A DNA stretch of 64,000 bases from Pterobdella sp. o SKG-2022 (taxonomy: Eukaryota > Annelida > Clitellata > Hirudinida > Piscicolidae): positions 24,058,118-24,122,117 of the forward strand of contig OZ038320.1 of assembly GCA_964035795.1 (NCBI GenBank). Reading direction: 5' to 3'. The notes under the pieces are model-generated. The model ran no database searches, was not told the DNA's origin, and saw only the letters and a program-made list of their open reading frames with translations. The translations under genes and the position numbers were made by a program. How positions within the stretch are numbered: position 1 is the first letter of the stretch; each line of letters starts with the position of its first letter. Positions 1-11,900 of this stretch are shown here, one piece after another.

Positions 1-1127
1 GTGGTGATACTGAAGAGATTTTAATAAGGATGGTGATGGTGGAGAGTCACCTGAAGAGTTCGGGAATAATCTTCATCACGCTGGGTCTGCATTTTTGGGC
101 CTTATCCACCAAAAGATTAATAGCCGTCTGGTGTTGATTATGTAGGTATGGCGGCGGTGGTTATGGTGGTGTGTTGATGATGGGGAAGAGGAGGTTGATT
201 ATTGTTAAGATGGGTTAAGTGTTTATATATTTAGTTTTTTTGGTGTTATGCTTTATGTGATTTCGATCGTTTGTCTATTTTTGAATGGTTTGTTGAATAA
301 ATCATTATAATAACATAAAACAGGCGTTCTTATCGGTTATTTGGGCATACTGGAATGTTGTACTTTTTATTAAAATTCGTTTTTATTGATTTATGGCATG
401 ATAAATATTTTAATTTTTATATTAAAAAAGGTGTATGCGTTTTAACGTTTTCGAGAATCATGATGCGTTAAAATTACACTTTTATTTTTTTATCAACATA
501 ATTGATATGATTTCAAAAAAATACTAAATTGTTTTCCCAATATATCTAACTTTATTGGGACTTAAATGAATTGAAACTTTCTTAAAATACTATATAATAG
601 GACAATTTTTTTATCCCAATTATTTCAATACACAAACAACAATTTTTTAACCGTTAAAATCGCTTTCTTGGATATCTATCTCTTAAAATCTTGCCTTGAT
701 AAAAGACATAATATTTCAGTGCATGTGTCCAACCCATGCTAGCATAAAAAAGAATGTTAAAGTATCAGGGTGTGGGCAACTCCCAAAGATTATTTCATGT
801 ACCCATCAGTTAGTAGATTACTGTTTTAGTGAAGATGATATGAGGAGCAATAAAACGTCATTGATAAGTATGACAAAGAAAAGTTTCAATGTTGATAAGC
901 AGGAATGGATACTGAGGCGCAAAGTTTCATGCATTCTAACCCACCCTGTTATTATGTTCATATCTTATACCTATGTAAAAATAATTGTATTATATTCCAA
1001 AAATTACCAACCTGTGATGAAATATCTATATATAATATAAATTCAAGTGAAAACTATAGTAGTTGACATTCATAAATCGAATACACATGGCTGTAATGAT
1101 CATAACACAACCACTCACCCACAAAAG
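1..1127. other. No gene recognised; upstream of or intronic to the DNAJB6-like gene
   Basis: AT-rich sequence with a GT/GATG-rich first 200 bases. I looked in all frames for the J domain (HPD motif) that should precede the DNAJB6-like exons and did not find it, so it probably lies before the window. A 114-codon open frame at 696-1040 has no family features I recognise and no supporting splice context. Confidence 0.5.
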
Positions 1128-4100
1128 GTGTTTGCAGAGTTCTTTGGGGGGAGAGATCCTTTTGAAGACTTTTTCAACTCATGTTTGTATCACTTTTCTT
1201 TTTCTCATTATAAATAAAATTATTAATAGTTAAACATGATCTACGGTCGCTCTTATGTTATACAAAATTTAATAAGTATGTACCAAGATTTTAAAAAATT
1301 TTGTTTAATATGTTTCAAACACATGAAAAATTAGATTTTGAATAGGCATTTACATATAATAATAATAAAAATTATAACAATAATTTCAATTTATATAGCG
1401 CTAAAGAAAGCAGCTGAGGCGTGTAAAATTAAGTTAATATAGCCTATTACACATAGTTTAATTAATTTTTTGCAGCGGGTTTTGCGATGGATGGCATGGA
1501 TGTGTTGACAAACATGCATCGAAAATCATTCACCGATTCGCCGTAAGATTGCAGATTTACTATATTCTCAAATAACCATTGAATTTTTATTTAATTGAAA
1601 CCCATCTTAAACCTTTTAATAAATTTTTACTAAATAAATAAATAAAGTTCAATTAAATTTTTAATGCAAATATTGATTTTTTTTTTTTGAAAATGAAGTT
1701 GAACCCACTTACCTGAAGTTGATAAATATTAACTTTTAAATGTTTTTTTGCTTTTTTCAATTATGCATATTCATTTATTTCTATTTTTTAGTATTTACAC
1801 CATATCTTTTATGTTTGTTGTAGAAAACGTTCATAACGAGGTTACAGGGCATTAATTCAAATAGTTTTTAAACCACCTTTTTACTGTCATATTTCAAGCT
1901 GCAGAAACCCATGTATAATAATTTACCATTCATTGTTTTTTAAGGTTTTCGTGTAAAACTAACATTTTTAGTTTCCGTTTTTGATTCACGGTTAAAAGGT
2001 TTATATATCAACTTGGAAAATTTGATTCTTAGTTTATAAATTCAAGTTATGGGAAATTAGTTAGGTATTAAATGCTTAATGAAGTCTAAAAAATGTGTGC
2101 TTATTTGTTTTCAAGGATTGAAAATAATTTATATGTGTAATATAAAAGAAAACATTGAGTTTTTCTGTCTTAAAGGTCCTTGCATTATCAAGTGATGTAT
2201 ACAAACAATTGATAATGTAAGTGGGACTCACAAAAAGCTTCTTACATCAAATAAAACCCTTAACGATTATATTCTATTATTGTTATATTTTAAATCATGT
2301 TTCATCCCCATTATGCAGAGTGACCATATATTTAAATATCTATTTAAAAAATTTTTTGCAACTTTTCAGGCTTTTTAATAAAAATTAATTCATATAAACA
2401 TTCAAAACATATGGTTTATGGGAGAGATTTGAGGAGATTTTAATTCAGCTTTTACATTAAATATCACAATTGTAAAAGATGATGACCGAATGTTTAATCA
2501 TTGCATGCATCGTGCCTGATACGAGCGGTCTGCGGAAATTGATTACTACATAATGCATTTGTCACTATGATAATTTCCATTGTACTTTATGCTGGTCATA
2601 AGGAAACTAGTCATTCGTAATGTTAATACGTGTAAAAACGTGCCTTTTGTATCAATCAAAGCCGCCTTTTTTGTTTTCAAACACTAGTTTTTTTTGAAGT
2701 CATTTTTAGCCCTAATAAGCTGTGTGGAGTTTTTGGTTAATATGGTTTTACAGCGGCTCTAAATAAAAAGATAATCACACTGTATAATACAAAGTTTTTT
2801 TCTCTCGAGCCAAATATGAGCTAATAACTAAAAGTTTTGCATAATATTTTCATTCTTAATTTTTAAACCTCGCGAGTTCTTAGACGCCTGGTTAATAAAA
2901 TATAAATAAAGATATATAATTATATAAACGTTTTTGAAATTTTCTCTGTATCTTTCCACTTATCAACATTCATAACTGATAAGTGAAACCCTTATCATTC
3001 AAGTTCAAAAATGTTTTATGCGTTTTCTTCATCAAACGTTCATTTCATTTCAACGTTTATGTGCTTTTCCCCATATGATCGTAATAAAATTGTTAGGACT
3101 ACAAATTCAAATATACATAAATACACGATAAATACGCAGTACAAGATTTCATTTATGAAATGTTTGTTAACTTTTTTTATTTTCAAATGATATTTTTCGA
3201 AGATTCCAGTATAGCAATGCTAAATAGATGCATATATAAACAGTGTTTTTATCTTCCTAAATCACATTCATGAAAATCATTGTTCAACTGAAGAATCGAA
3301 ATAGAATTGTGTACATTTCATTAAGGGCAAGATTATAGTTATCTCTTGAATTTCGCCATAACTCGTTAACATTGTTTTTATTTGAAATTTGATGGTTAAT
3401 TATAATATTATATCATAATAACATTGAAAAAATTCATAAGTCAAGCACGTACTAATTACAAAGCATTAAAGCAAGGGTAAAAATGCTTCATATAGATATA
3501 TGTGAGTTTATTTGCATCATGATAAGTGATGACCTTTACACTATCCCTCCCCATCACCACCTACATTTTAAAACTACTCGGCTTATGGAAAGGCGCATGA
3601 GAGTTGTTTATAGCAGTCAGGCTTTTAGGGTTTAATCCAGGTCTAGGTTACGTTTCAAATGAGTCAGTTCCAATCTTTTGCTGTGTACAAAATGAAAGTT
3701 TACTTGCGAGCCATAAAACTAAATCATGCCAACTATCGGCATTTCATACGGTATACTGTTTGGATGTTTTGTTGCGCTTCCTTGTTTAAAGTTGAATAAA
3801 ATGAAGATGTTTAAATTTTGTCTAAAATTAGGATTTAATTGTTCAATTTTTTTTTATTTAAAATTTTATCTATATATTTTTTTGTTAATTATTACAGAAT
3901 CAATTGAGAATATTTATGAAATCAATTCAATTTTTCAAATGTCATTTTTATAAGTATTATTATGGTTGCTTTTGTTTGAAACAACATATCTTTCTTTCAT
4001 ATAAACTTAGTTCTCTATTTCTATTTTTAGTTATACTTGCATAACGCTTGTTAAAATTGTCATATTTATGAAAACTCAGGTTACATTACATTGCATTTAA

Positions 4101-6171
4101 TTATTTTGCATTCATAGTTCATAACACACAATGGTCTAGAAACTCCTGAAGTTAATTCCACTATAATCATACTCGTAATTGATTTGATTTGATTTGCTTG
4201 TATGATTCAGTATGTTTTCCTTTGTTGCTTGTTTGCGTTTGTGTTTCGTTATTCATGACTCCGTATTTCAATGTTTGAAGTCTCTTATACACTGATTATC
4301 TTTTTTTTGTTTCCTAAAATAACTGTGGCAATAGATGCTTTTATTTGATTATTTTTTAACTTAAATTGCCTGTTGTTACATAAATTCAAGACATTTGTTT
4401 CTAACCTTTTTTTACCCATTTATATGTCTTTAAAGGTTGTTTAATTCTGCTTCACAGTTTCAAGTAATAAATCATGGCATGCATCATGTAGATATATACA
4501 CCTGATTGATACAAGCTAACCAAAGGCTTAGACAACACGGGATATGTGCTTGTATTTTTTTTGAAAACCTGTTTACTCATTCATTTTTCTTGACCTTGAA
4601 ACTAAATGTTAGAAGGCCAGTGTTTTAGTATAATGATTTACACATCAACCATAATATGGTATCTTTTGCTTTATAACGCTAACCTCCTCATTAGAATCTT
4701 GTAATTTTTGCTTTAAAAATTGCAAAATATTTTTTTGTGTTTTTTCACCATATCCAATTACCGTTTTATTTTTCTATTCTGTGCTTTTTTTTAATTACAT
4801 TTACTTTTTGTTATCTATTTTTATAATATCTTGTTTCTATCTTTCATTTTTTTCAGTCATACATTGAGGCTATTGTTTTATTATGCATTACCGCAGTTGA
4901 ATTTTGATACTCAACAATAAGTTCGTCTTACTGCTTATTGCTATATTTTTTTTGCAAAGTTTTTTGTTTTTACATAAAAACATTATTTAGTTGTAACTTA
5001 TAAATAACTTGTGAATACAATTATTAAATTTTTATTGGTAGAATTTATATAGATGTCTCAAAGTTTTATTATCATAATCATCTTCATCACAACTAGAATT
5101 TACTATTTTTTTCTCTTGTTTTCAATATAATCCTTAACACCATTCTACAGAGATAAGATGGGTTCGAACTTCAAATCAACATCGACCTCCACGAGGATTA
5201 TGAACGGGAAAAAAATCGTCACTAAAAAGTTAGTTTTATTGAAAGTTGATCGGTAATTGTTGGTTGTTGTTTTAAATAGCAAATATTTTTGGTTGTTCGA
5301 TGGTGTTTAGTTAGGATGTGTGCATAGTTGTATGTAGAGGGGGTGTTTAAGGGTTGGTGGTCGTTTGGTGAAGTGTAGTTTGAGCTGTTAAATGGGAATT
5401 AGGGGCTAATAGTTTTGGGTTTTAGAGTGATTCCTAGTTTGCAGATCAATAAATCATTTATCAATTGAATTCTTTTTTAGCACTTTTTTTTTATTAAGGG
5501 TGGGCCTTTCTTGAAAGGTCTATTGCGAGGTCGCTTTTCCGCTCAGAGCGATTGAGTGAGTCTACACAAACCATGTCCAACTTTTTTTTGTCGTTCAATA
5601 ACTATTTTTCTCATGTCTTTTTTGGTCTTACTTATATTCACTCGCAACCCTTTCATTTATATCTCTATGATTTCAACTTTTCAAGAAATTTATCCATGGA
5701 CTGAGGACTTACCGTTAAGTCATCAGCATTTAAGATCTTTCAAGCGCAACCTGTACGAAACTCTAAAGATAGAGCATACAGCAAAATAAGAAAGAATAAT
5801 GGACTAAGAACGGAACCTTGATGGACACCCACTGGAACATCAAACAAGTTGCTATACTCATCACCTACTCTCAACCTGCTTCTCATTTCTTTGTACCTGG
5901 ATTGTACAATTCTCACAAGCCATTCATCAATTTTTAGCCTTAGCATGCTCTTCAAAATTATTTATCGTTAGATTCTGATAAAATGAATTTTTATTCGAAA
6001 AAAAAAGTTGTTTTATTTTTTTTAAATTACTAGGCTTTTGTTTTATAAAAATCATTCTAACTTAAACCCATCAGGATAATAGAAAACGGTAAGGAGACAG
6101 TAATAGTGGAAGAAGATGGGAAAATCACAAGTAAAACCATCAATGGCAAGCATCAAGCCATAGGAAATTGA
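1128..6171 (+). CDS. DNAJB6: DNAJB6/DNAJB2-type HSP40 co-chaperone, C-terminal exons (partial at 5' end)
   Basis: Four exons join in phase: 1128-1182, 1476-1542, 5151-5228 and 6075-6171 (stop TGA). The first encodes VFAEFFGGRDPFEDFF, the G/F-region signature of DNAJB6-class proteins. The third gives GSNFKSTSTSTRIMNGKKI and the fourth IIENGKETVIVEEDGKITSK, matching the conserved tail of vertebrate DNAJB6 in order and spacing. These proteins are HSP70 co-chaperones whose Ser/Thr-rich segment suppresses aggregation of polyglutamine and amyloid proteins. The J domain is not in the window. The stretch between the G/F motif and the tail is only about 25 residues (exon 2, GFAMDGMDVLTNMHRKSF), much shorter than the long Ser/Phe-rich region of human DNAJB6, unless an exon was missed in the 3.6-kb intron. 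Donors and acceptors are GT-AG; the acceptor of the first exon could instead be 10 bases downstream. A paralogue such as DNAJB2, B7 or B8 is not excluded. Confidence 0.85.
2172..2252. repeat. Degenerate copy of the hairpin (MITE-like) family
   Basis: This stretch, in the large DNAJB6-like intron, contains CATTATCAAGTGAT, then GATAATGTAAG and AAAAAGCTTCTTAC. The words and their order match the core of the better-preserved hairpins at 26097-26235 and 32468-32631. The arms no longer pair well. The rest of the intron (1543-5150) is AT-rich with nothing else I recognise. Confidence 0.4.
5500..5960 (-). mobile_element. Fragment of a non-LTR retrotransposon reverse transcriptase (RTE-like)
   Basis: On the minus strand the frame at 5955-5740 reads DEWLVRIVQSRYKEMRSRLR and then VGVHQGSVLSPLFFLILL, which is reverse transcriptase motif B of the widespread 'endonuclease-reverse transcriptase' LINEs. 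After a frameshift, NADDLT (motif C region; usually YADDL) and MKGLRVNISKTK follow. The fragment is broken by stops and shifts, covers only the palm, and lies antisense in the last DNAJB6-like intron. It is a dead 5'- and 3'-truncated copy. The clade name is inferred from similarity to commonly seen sequences and is uncertain. Confidence 0.75.
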
Positions 6172-8920
6172 GAGGATTTTGGGTGGTTTATGGGTGTATA
6201 AGTCATATATGGTTTGTATAATTCCATAGTTATTGTGAATCTTTTGGTTGCATGGGTATGTATTAAATAATTTTCGAGATTTTTATTTAATTATACACAC
6301 ATGTATCGAAGTGAACATGCATATGCATATTTTTTGTATCACTCTACGTCTTATTCCCTTTTTGCAATGAATTTTAATTTATTTTGTAGTGCTATTTATT
6401 TTGAACGAAATATCAAAAAATGCAGGTGACTCATAGTATTCATAACGAATATTTCAGGAATTGAACTAAAATTCATTTTTAAACGTGATATCAGGGGTCA
6501 TAAACCCAATTTGATATATATATATATATTCATATGAAAAAGTTTTTATTATTCAAACATGAACTAGAGGCTAGTTGTATTGATAAATTATTGGTTTTAA
6601 TGGTAATATATAAATCTAGTTATATTGTCTGTGAGGGTGATGAGCCAGGTTATATAACGGTAGTATCGATAGCTGATCTCACTAGGGTTATGAAAAAACT
6701 TGATGAACGTTAGTTGCCTTTAAGATATTCGAGCCATTTCATATTGCTCACATCGGCTGGCTGCGACAAATCAACCAAACAACTTGCATGCATCTATGCT
6801 GAATATTAATCATTTGATCATAATGTTAACCATTTATAATATTATTTATCATATTTAACCATATAAATTATTCTTTTGTACTCAAACACCAAGTTTTATT
6901 GTAAAAACTTGATGCAGGCTTTTTCGTAAATTTAATTCGGTAATCTTGAAAATAACTTGCGAAAAGCTTTGTTTGTTTCGGTAAAATTTTGTTATAAAAC
7001 CTCTTCTACTTTATATATTTCCTTTTAATTAATTGTTATATAAATACCCGTTATTGTTTCTCATTAGTTCCACAAAGATGTCCAAAAGAACTTCATAATG
7101 ACCAGAATGAGAAATATCAAGAATTGCTATTTAATTTTGAGCATCATTAACGTCTAACACCATTTCATGGTATTTAGGATTGGTTCAATGAGTTTCGTGA
7201 TCTTTATTTGATAGTATTATCATTATGAATTCGTATAGCGCTAAGAAGCAAATAGCCTATTAAATGAGTTTTCTGCATAATTTTACTTCGCCATCAAATT
7301 ACTTTCATTTTTCATTATTTAATGTTTTCATTTATACTTTTCTGCATTCTTACATGCTTTAATGAAAAATTTAAAAATTGGTAAAAACAATAACTTCAAG
7401 AGTGTTGATATCATTATAAAGTCACTCATAGTTATTTAAACTTATTTTCCAGATTCAATTATTATAACATAGTTATCACTAATAAGCTCTTGCATTCATA
7501 AACATGTATAGATTCCAGCTCCAGTCTCGTATTTCAAGTCATTTCTATAAGAACCTCATTTTCATCCATTGATTTCTTATTTTTACTATTAACCGCCATG
7601 GCTTTGTACTTACGATCGTTTGGGTAGTATCAGAAAACGGCTAAAGATCAAATGCTTGAAACTCAATATTTTCTTTCAAAATACATATTTTATGATGTAT
7701 AAAAATTATATACGATGTTAATAACGACAGATAATATTCTTAATTTCGATTATGCCCTTCATACACACAGCAATTCCATTAGTTTTGGAGGCATAATTTG
7801 CATGTTTATAAAGATATTAGCATGGTAAATTTCACTAAAGTTCAAATTTTCGTCAATTGAAGAGTATAATATAAGCTAAAAATGTTGGTACATAGTTATT
7901 TGTACGAGAATCCACTCCCATTATGTTTTTAGTTCATAAATTAAGTTTACATAAATTTTTACTTTGTTTTTTGTTTGCTTTTATCGATAAAATTGAAAAA
8001 AAACTCGAGGGCTGAAAAATGTCAATCAACTGTCATTAGTTAAAAAGAAAAAATAGGAAAATTCATCTTTGCAGTGAAAAAATAAAGTAATCGACTACAG
8101 TGAAGTTAAGCTTTAAGCAAGACTTATTTGAAAAAATATGCCAAAAATCTATGACTAATCATGCGTTTATAACTTTATAAATAAGATTAGTTCAATAGAT
8201 AATTGAGGTATGAAAGAGTTTGCTTAGTTCATACGCACTTTTTAAAAAATTATTCTATTATTTTTACAAAATGATTCATTTAAAATAATTTTGAATCTAG
8301 TAAAAAATCAACTCTAAAAAAGGCTTATTGGCCATAAGGATTGGAGTGAATAACCTTGAAAGACCGCAAACTATACCTCAACAGCTAATGTAAGTATTTA
8401 AATCAACGATCAGTCGCCCAAATTGGGGGGTTTTTTAAGCAATTGTTGACAAAAGTGTAGAACAACAAAAATGTGATCATATAATTTATTGGCACGTATA
8501 ATATTATGGTACAGCCTGCTAAGTGCATGAAATTTGTAACTACATTATGACTAGCATTATTCGCCTTTTCGTAATCAATAGGGAGTTTATTAATACTCAA
8601 ATTTATATTACAGTGTTTCCGTATAGTTTGTTGAAACTAAGCTTTTCAATATAGTTTAACATAAACCTATTTAAGCTATGTTTATATCATGAAATATCAT
8701 TATAGAGTATAGACAATAACACATTAAACATGAGGTATATGAAAGGTAGTTACAAAAATGTTTGAACAGCTATATAATAGCAACCTATAACGCCTCAGTT
8801 TTTCACGCTTTATGACTACGACATTTCATTAAAACCCATATCACGAAAAATATATGAGCTTTTTAGGATAATTATTGTTGTAGAATTAATTTATATTTAT
8901 TTTTTAAAATAAAACTAACC
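6172..8920. other. Intergenic between the DNAJB6-like gene and PAN-A; no gene seen
   Basis: AT-rich, with a short (TA)n at about 6518-6530. No open frame with family features and no paired splice sites joining into a plausible protein were found. The only recognisable element is a short stretch near 8402-8440 that resembles repeat sequence next to the SINE at 51 kb. Confidence 0.5.
8400..8442. repeat. Short dispersed repeat shared with the 51-kb SINE locus
   Basis: ATCAACGATCAGTCGCCC followed by a G-run here resembles ATCAACTATCAGTCTCCC followed by a G-run at 51047-51072. The reverse complement also resembles the 3' part of the SINE (GGCGACTAATGGTCGATC, about 51237). It is probably a SINE-tail fragment, but the homology is short and judged by eye. 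Confidence 0.3.
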
Positions 8921-11900
8921 ATGAAAATAATTCTTTTATTCATTTTAATTAGCAACTCTGTTGGCATCAAGGGGATACGTAAGTTATAATTCCATCATTG
9001 TTCATAAAAAGATTCTATCTTTCATTAATACTTTTTTACTTAAACAGCTTATTTACTAAGTAAATACATGAAAACAATTTAATGAAAATAATATTTTTAA
9101 TAAATTCATTTCACTGAAATATATTTTTCATCAAAACTTTGTAATTTCTTTTAGGAATATATGATATTGAAAAAGAAATATCCAACAAAACTAACATTGA
9201 AAGGGGTATTAATTTATTTCAGTTTCAAATGGATGTTTGAGGTTGTATATAAACCAACAAGAGTACCAAGGGAAAGGCCAAAGCGATGTGCAGACAGAGC
9301 AGGAATGCTTTGATAGGTGTAGAAAAACAGCAAACTGCGGCTCATTTGAATGGATTCCTGGAAACGTTGGGGAAAAATGCTTCATTTTTCAGTCTTCTGA
9401 CCCACCTTCTTATATGAATCGTACTGGAGTGTTTCATTACACTTTCAATTGTCGTTAGTAGGGGGTTTGATGGTTAGAAATAACGATGTGTTCATAAGAT
9501 TAAGTAAATAATGATTATAATGAAAAGAAAGCTTTTAAAAACGTTGTAGAATTTACTTGTGCAAAAATGTGGAGAAGCATGAATTACATTTTTATGAAAG
9601 TTCAATCAATGTAAGTTCCTAATAAAGCATAGAGCAACAATGAAACTTCAGAGTGTTCATGGGTAGAGTATCTGAACCAGAGGAATTATGGAGGGATGGA
9701 AGTTAGTGCTCCAACATTTACTAAATGTGGAGAAGATTGTCTTAAAAGTTTGACATGCGAAGCTCTAGAGTGGGATACGTCTGCAAACAAGTGCTACTTC
9801 TTTGACAACTCTGATCTTCCAAAAGAACCAGCCAATGGAATCAACCATTATATTTGGAAATGTAAACCAAAAACCGGTATGTGTTTTAAAAACTTTTAAA
9901 AACATTTTTATGAATATGTATTTTAAATATGAATTTTTTTTTCGACAGTTGTTAGCAAAACTACACAAAGTGCTTTAGGTGAGTTCAAAAAATAAAATTA
10001 ATCTTTGAAATAAAATTTACATGTTATTAGATATTGAATATAACTTACGCAATTTCTCAACAGTCGTTCAAGTTACTCAGGCTCCAGGTAATACACAACC
10101 AGCTTTCAAAACTAATCCGTTCTAAATTTTCAAACTAAAACCTTCAGACTGCTTTTGGAGTTATGTCGATAACAAAAACTTCTTGTATGGAACACAAATT
10201 CTTTTTGGAAACACTCTCAAAAGATGCAAGGAAGAGTGTGTTATGCGAGAAAGATGCAAATATGGCTTTGATTGGAGGCCCACTGCCTCCCCCAGTGAGC
10301 GGTGTTGGATCAGCAGGCTTGGCGCTTTGTACACCACTATTGGAGTGAAGCATTACTCGTACAACTGTACAAGTAAGATAACGTTGGTTACGTCTGATAT
10401 GTAATATAAAGCATTGGCATGCTGAAGTTGAATGAAAAAACTAAACTTATCGAAAATTACAGCTATTCTTGACGTTCTAAATTTATTGAAAGCCACATTA
10501 ATCAATGTAAAATATTCATAACTGAACTATAACTTTTGATTTTAGTGCAACAAAACCTTTTAACATGCGTACATCAGATTTACGAAAAGTTTGGCATGAA
10601 AAAAAAGATGAAAACACAAAAGGAGGAAAAGTTGTTTTTATGGCATACAGTTTAGAAGAATGCAAAGAATATTGCGTCAGTGACAGTGACGGATGCGTCA
10701 ATGGATTAGATTGGAACAACATAGCTCCTCTAGGCCAACAATGCTGGATTTCAACAAATAACAAGCTGCACAAGGCTTTAGAACTTGGAAAAGTGTCTCA
10801 CTATTATCTCGATCCAAGTATGTTTTGGACGTCTTTATGTTATTGTAAATTTTGTGTTAACACAGCAGAGTAATTTATTCAACACCTACACGCCGTGTAT
10901 AAAACGTTTCAAAGGATTGAAGAGATTGTTATTTTTATTCATATTTTGAAAAGGAAATCAGTTTGAAAACTTGGTATAATTTTTAAAAAGACATTAATCA
11001 GTGATTAATTAATTTTTATTAGAGTCTTTAATACATTGATTTATAGAGAATATAAACTAAAATAAGCATTTTATGTTTCAAAAGGTTTAAAAGATTAGCT
11101 TCAAATGACTTGTTAACTGATACAAATCAAAAAAATTTTGATGCACTTTTTGAAAACATTTACATTTTCATTATTACTTCAATAAAACAATTTCTCATCC
11201 AAGTAACCAGTCATGGTGGGTAGGCTCATTTTTTTCCACTCTTCAATAATTGCCAGTGGTAGATCTCGCATAAGTTTTTGATAATCTGAGTTACTCTCTA
11301 AAATTCTTCTAAACCGTTTTTGCTAAAATTGCTTATAGATTTTTCATTGGGTCGGTTCAAAGATAAAGCTGGACAGTTCATTAACACGAAATTTTTTTTC
11401 TGAAGCAGAAATTGCCTTCAAAACCTTGTGAATAGAAGCACTTTTCTTGTTAAAAAATGAAATCTGGTCTATGATTTTAATAAACAGAAAAATTAAGTAA
11501 ACACTCGATGATTTAACAAACCTTCTCGTTTCTTTGTCTCTCAAATGCACAACTTCGTTATTTCTTTTGAAGAAACCCCTTATCAAACCTTTAAACTCCC
11601 TCTCCCACTTCAGAACTTAAAGGCTTTTTTGTCTTTTCCGACATCATGCCAATAGATCTGTCATCTGTCTAAACCATCAAGGTTTTTCTCGTATCAAAGA
11701 ATATAACCTGGTTCTAGCCTTATGCCGATCCACCATATTTGTTGCTCCTTTGTGAAACTTTTTATCCATAGACGTTTTGTTCTATTTCAGTTAAATTTTT
11801 TCAGTTTTGAGTTTCTAACATCTTGTGTATTTTGAAACATCGAGTTTCAGCTTGTTTCTAAGTTGAGAGGTCTAGCAGCTCTTGTCTGAACTGGTGCCTT

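Noticed and set aside
696..1040. 114-codon open frame upstream of the DNAJB6-like exons
   Set aside because: No recognisable motifs, no J-domain similarity and no splice partner in phase; length alone is not evidence in AT-rich DNA with few stops here.
9155..9204. Possible extra PAN-A exon between exon 1 and the first domain
   Set aside because: Its best donor would leave an intron of about 17 bases. Splicing exon 1 directly to 9223 keeps phase and the signal-peptide-to-domain layout.
9237..9458. First PAN-A domain as a complete one-domain gene ending at the TAG at 9456
   Set aside because: A donor (GTTAGT) at 9454 gives phase 1 and joins to the next domain exon, as in every other exon of the gene. 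The one-domain form remains possible if the donor is not used.
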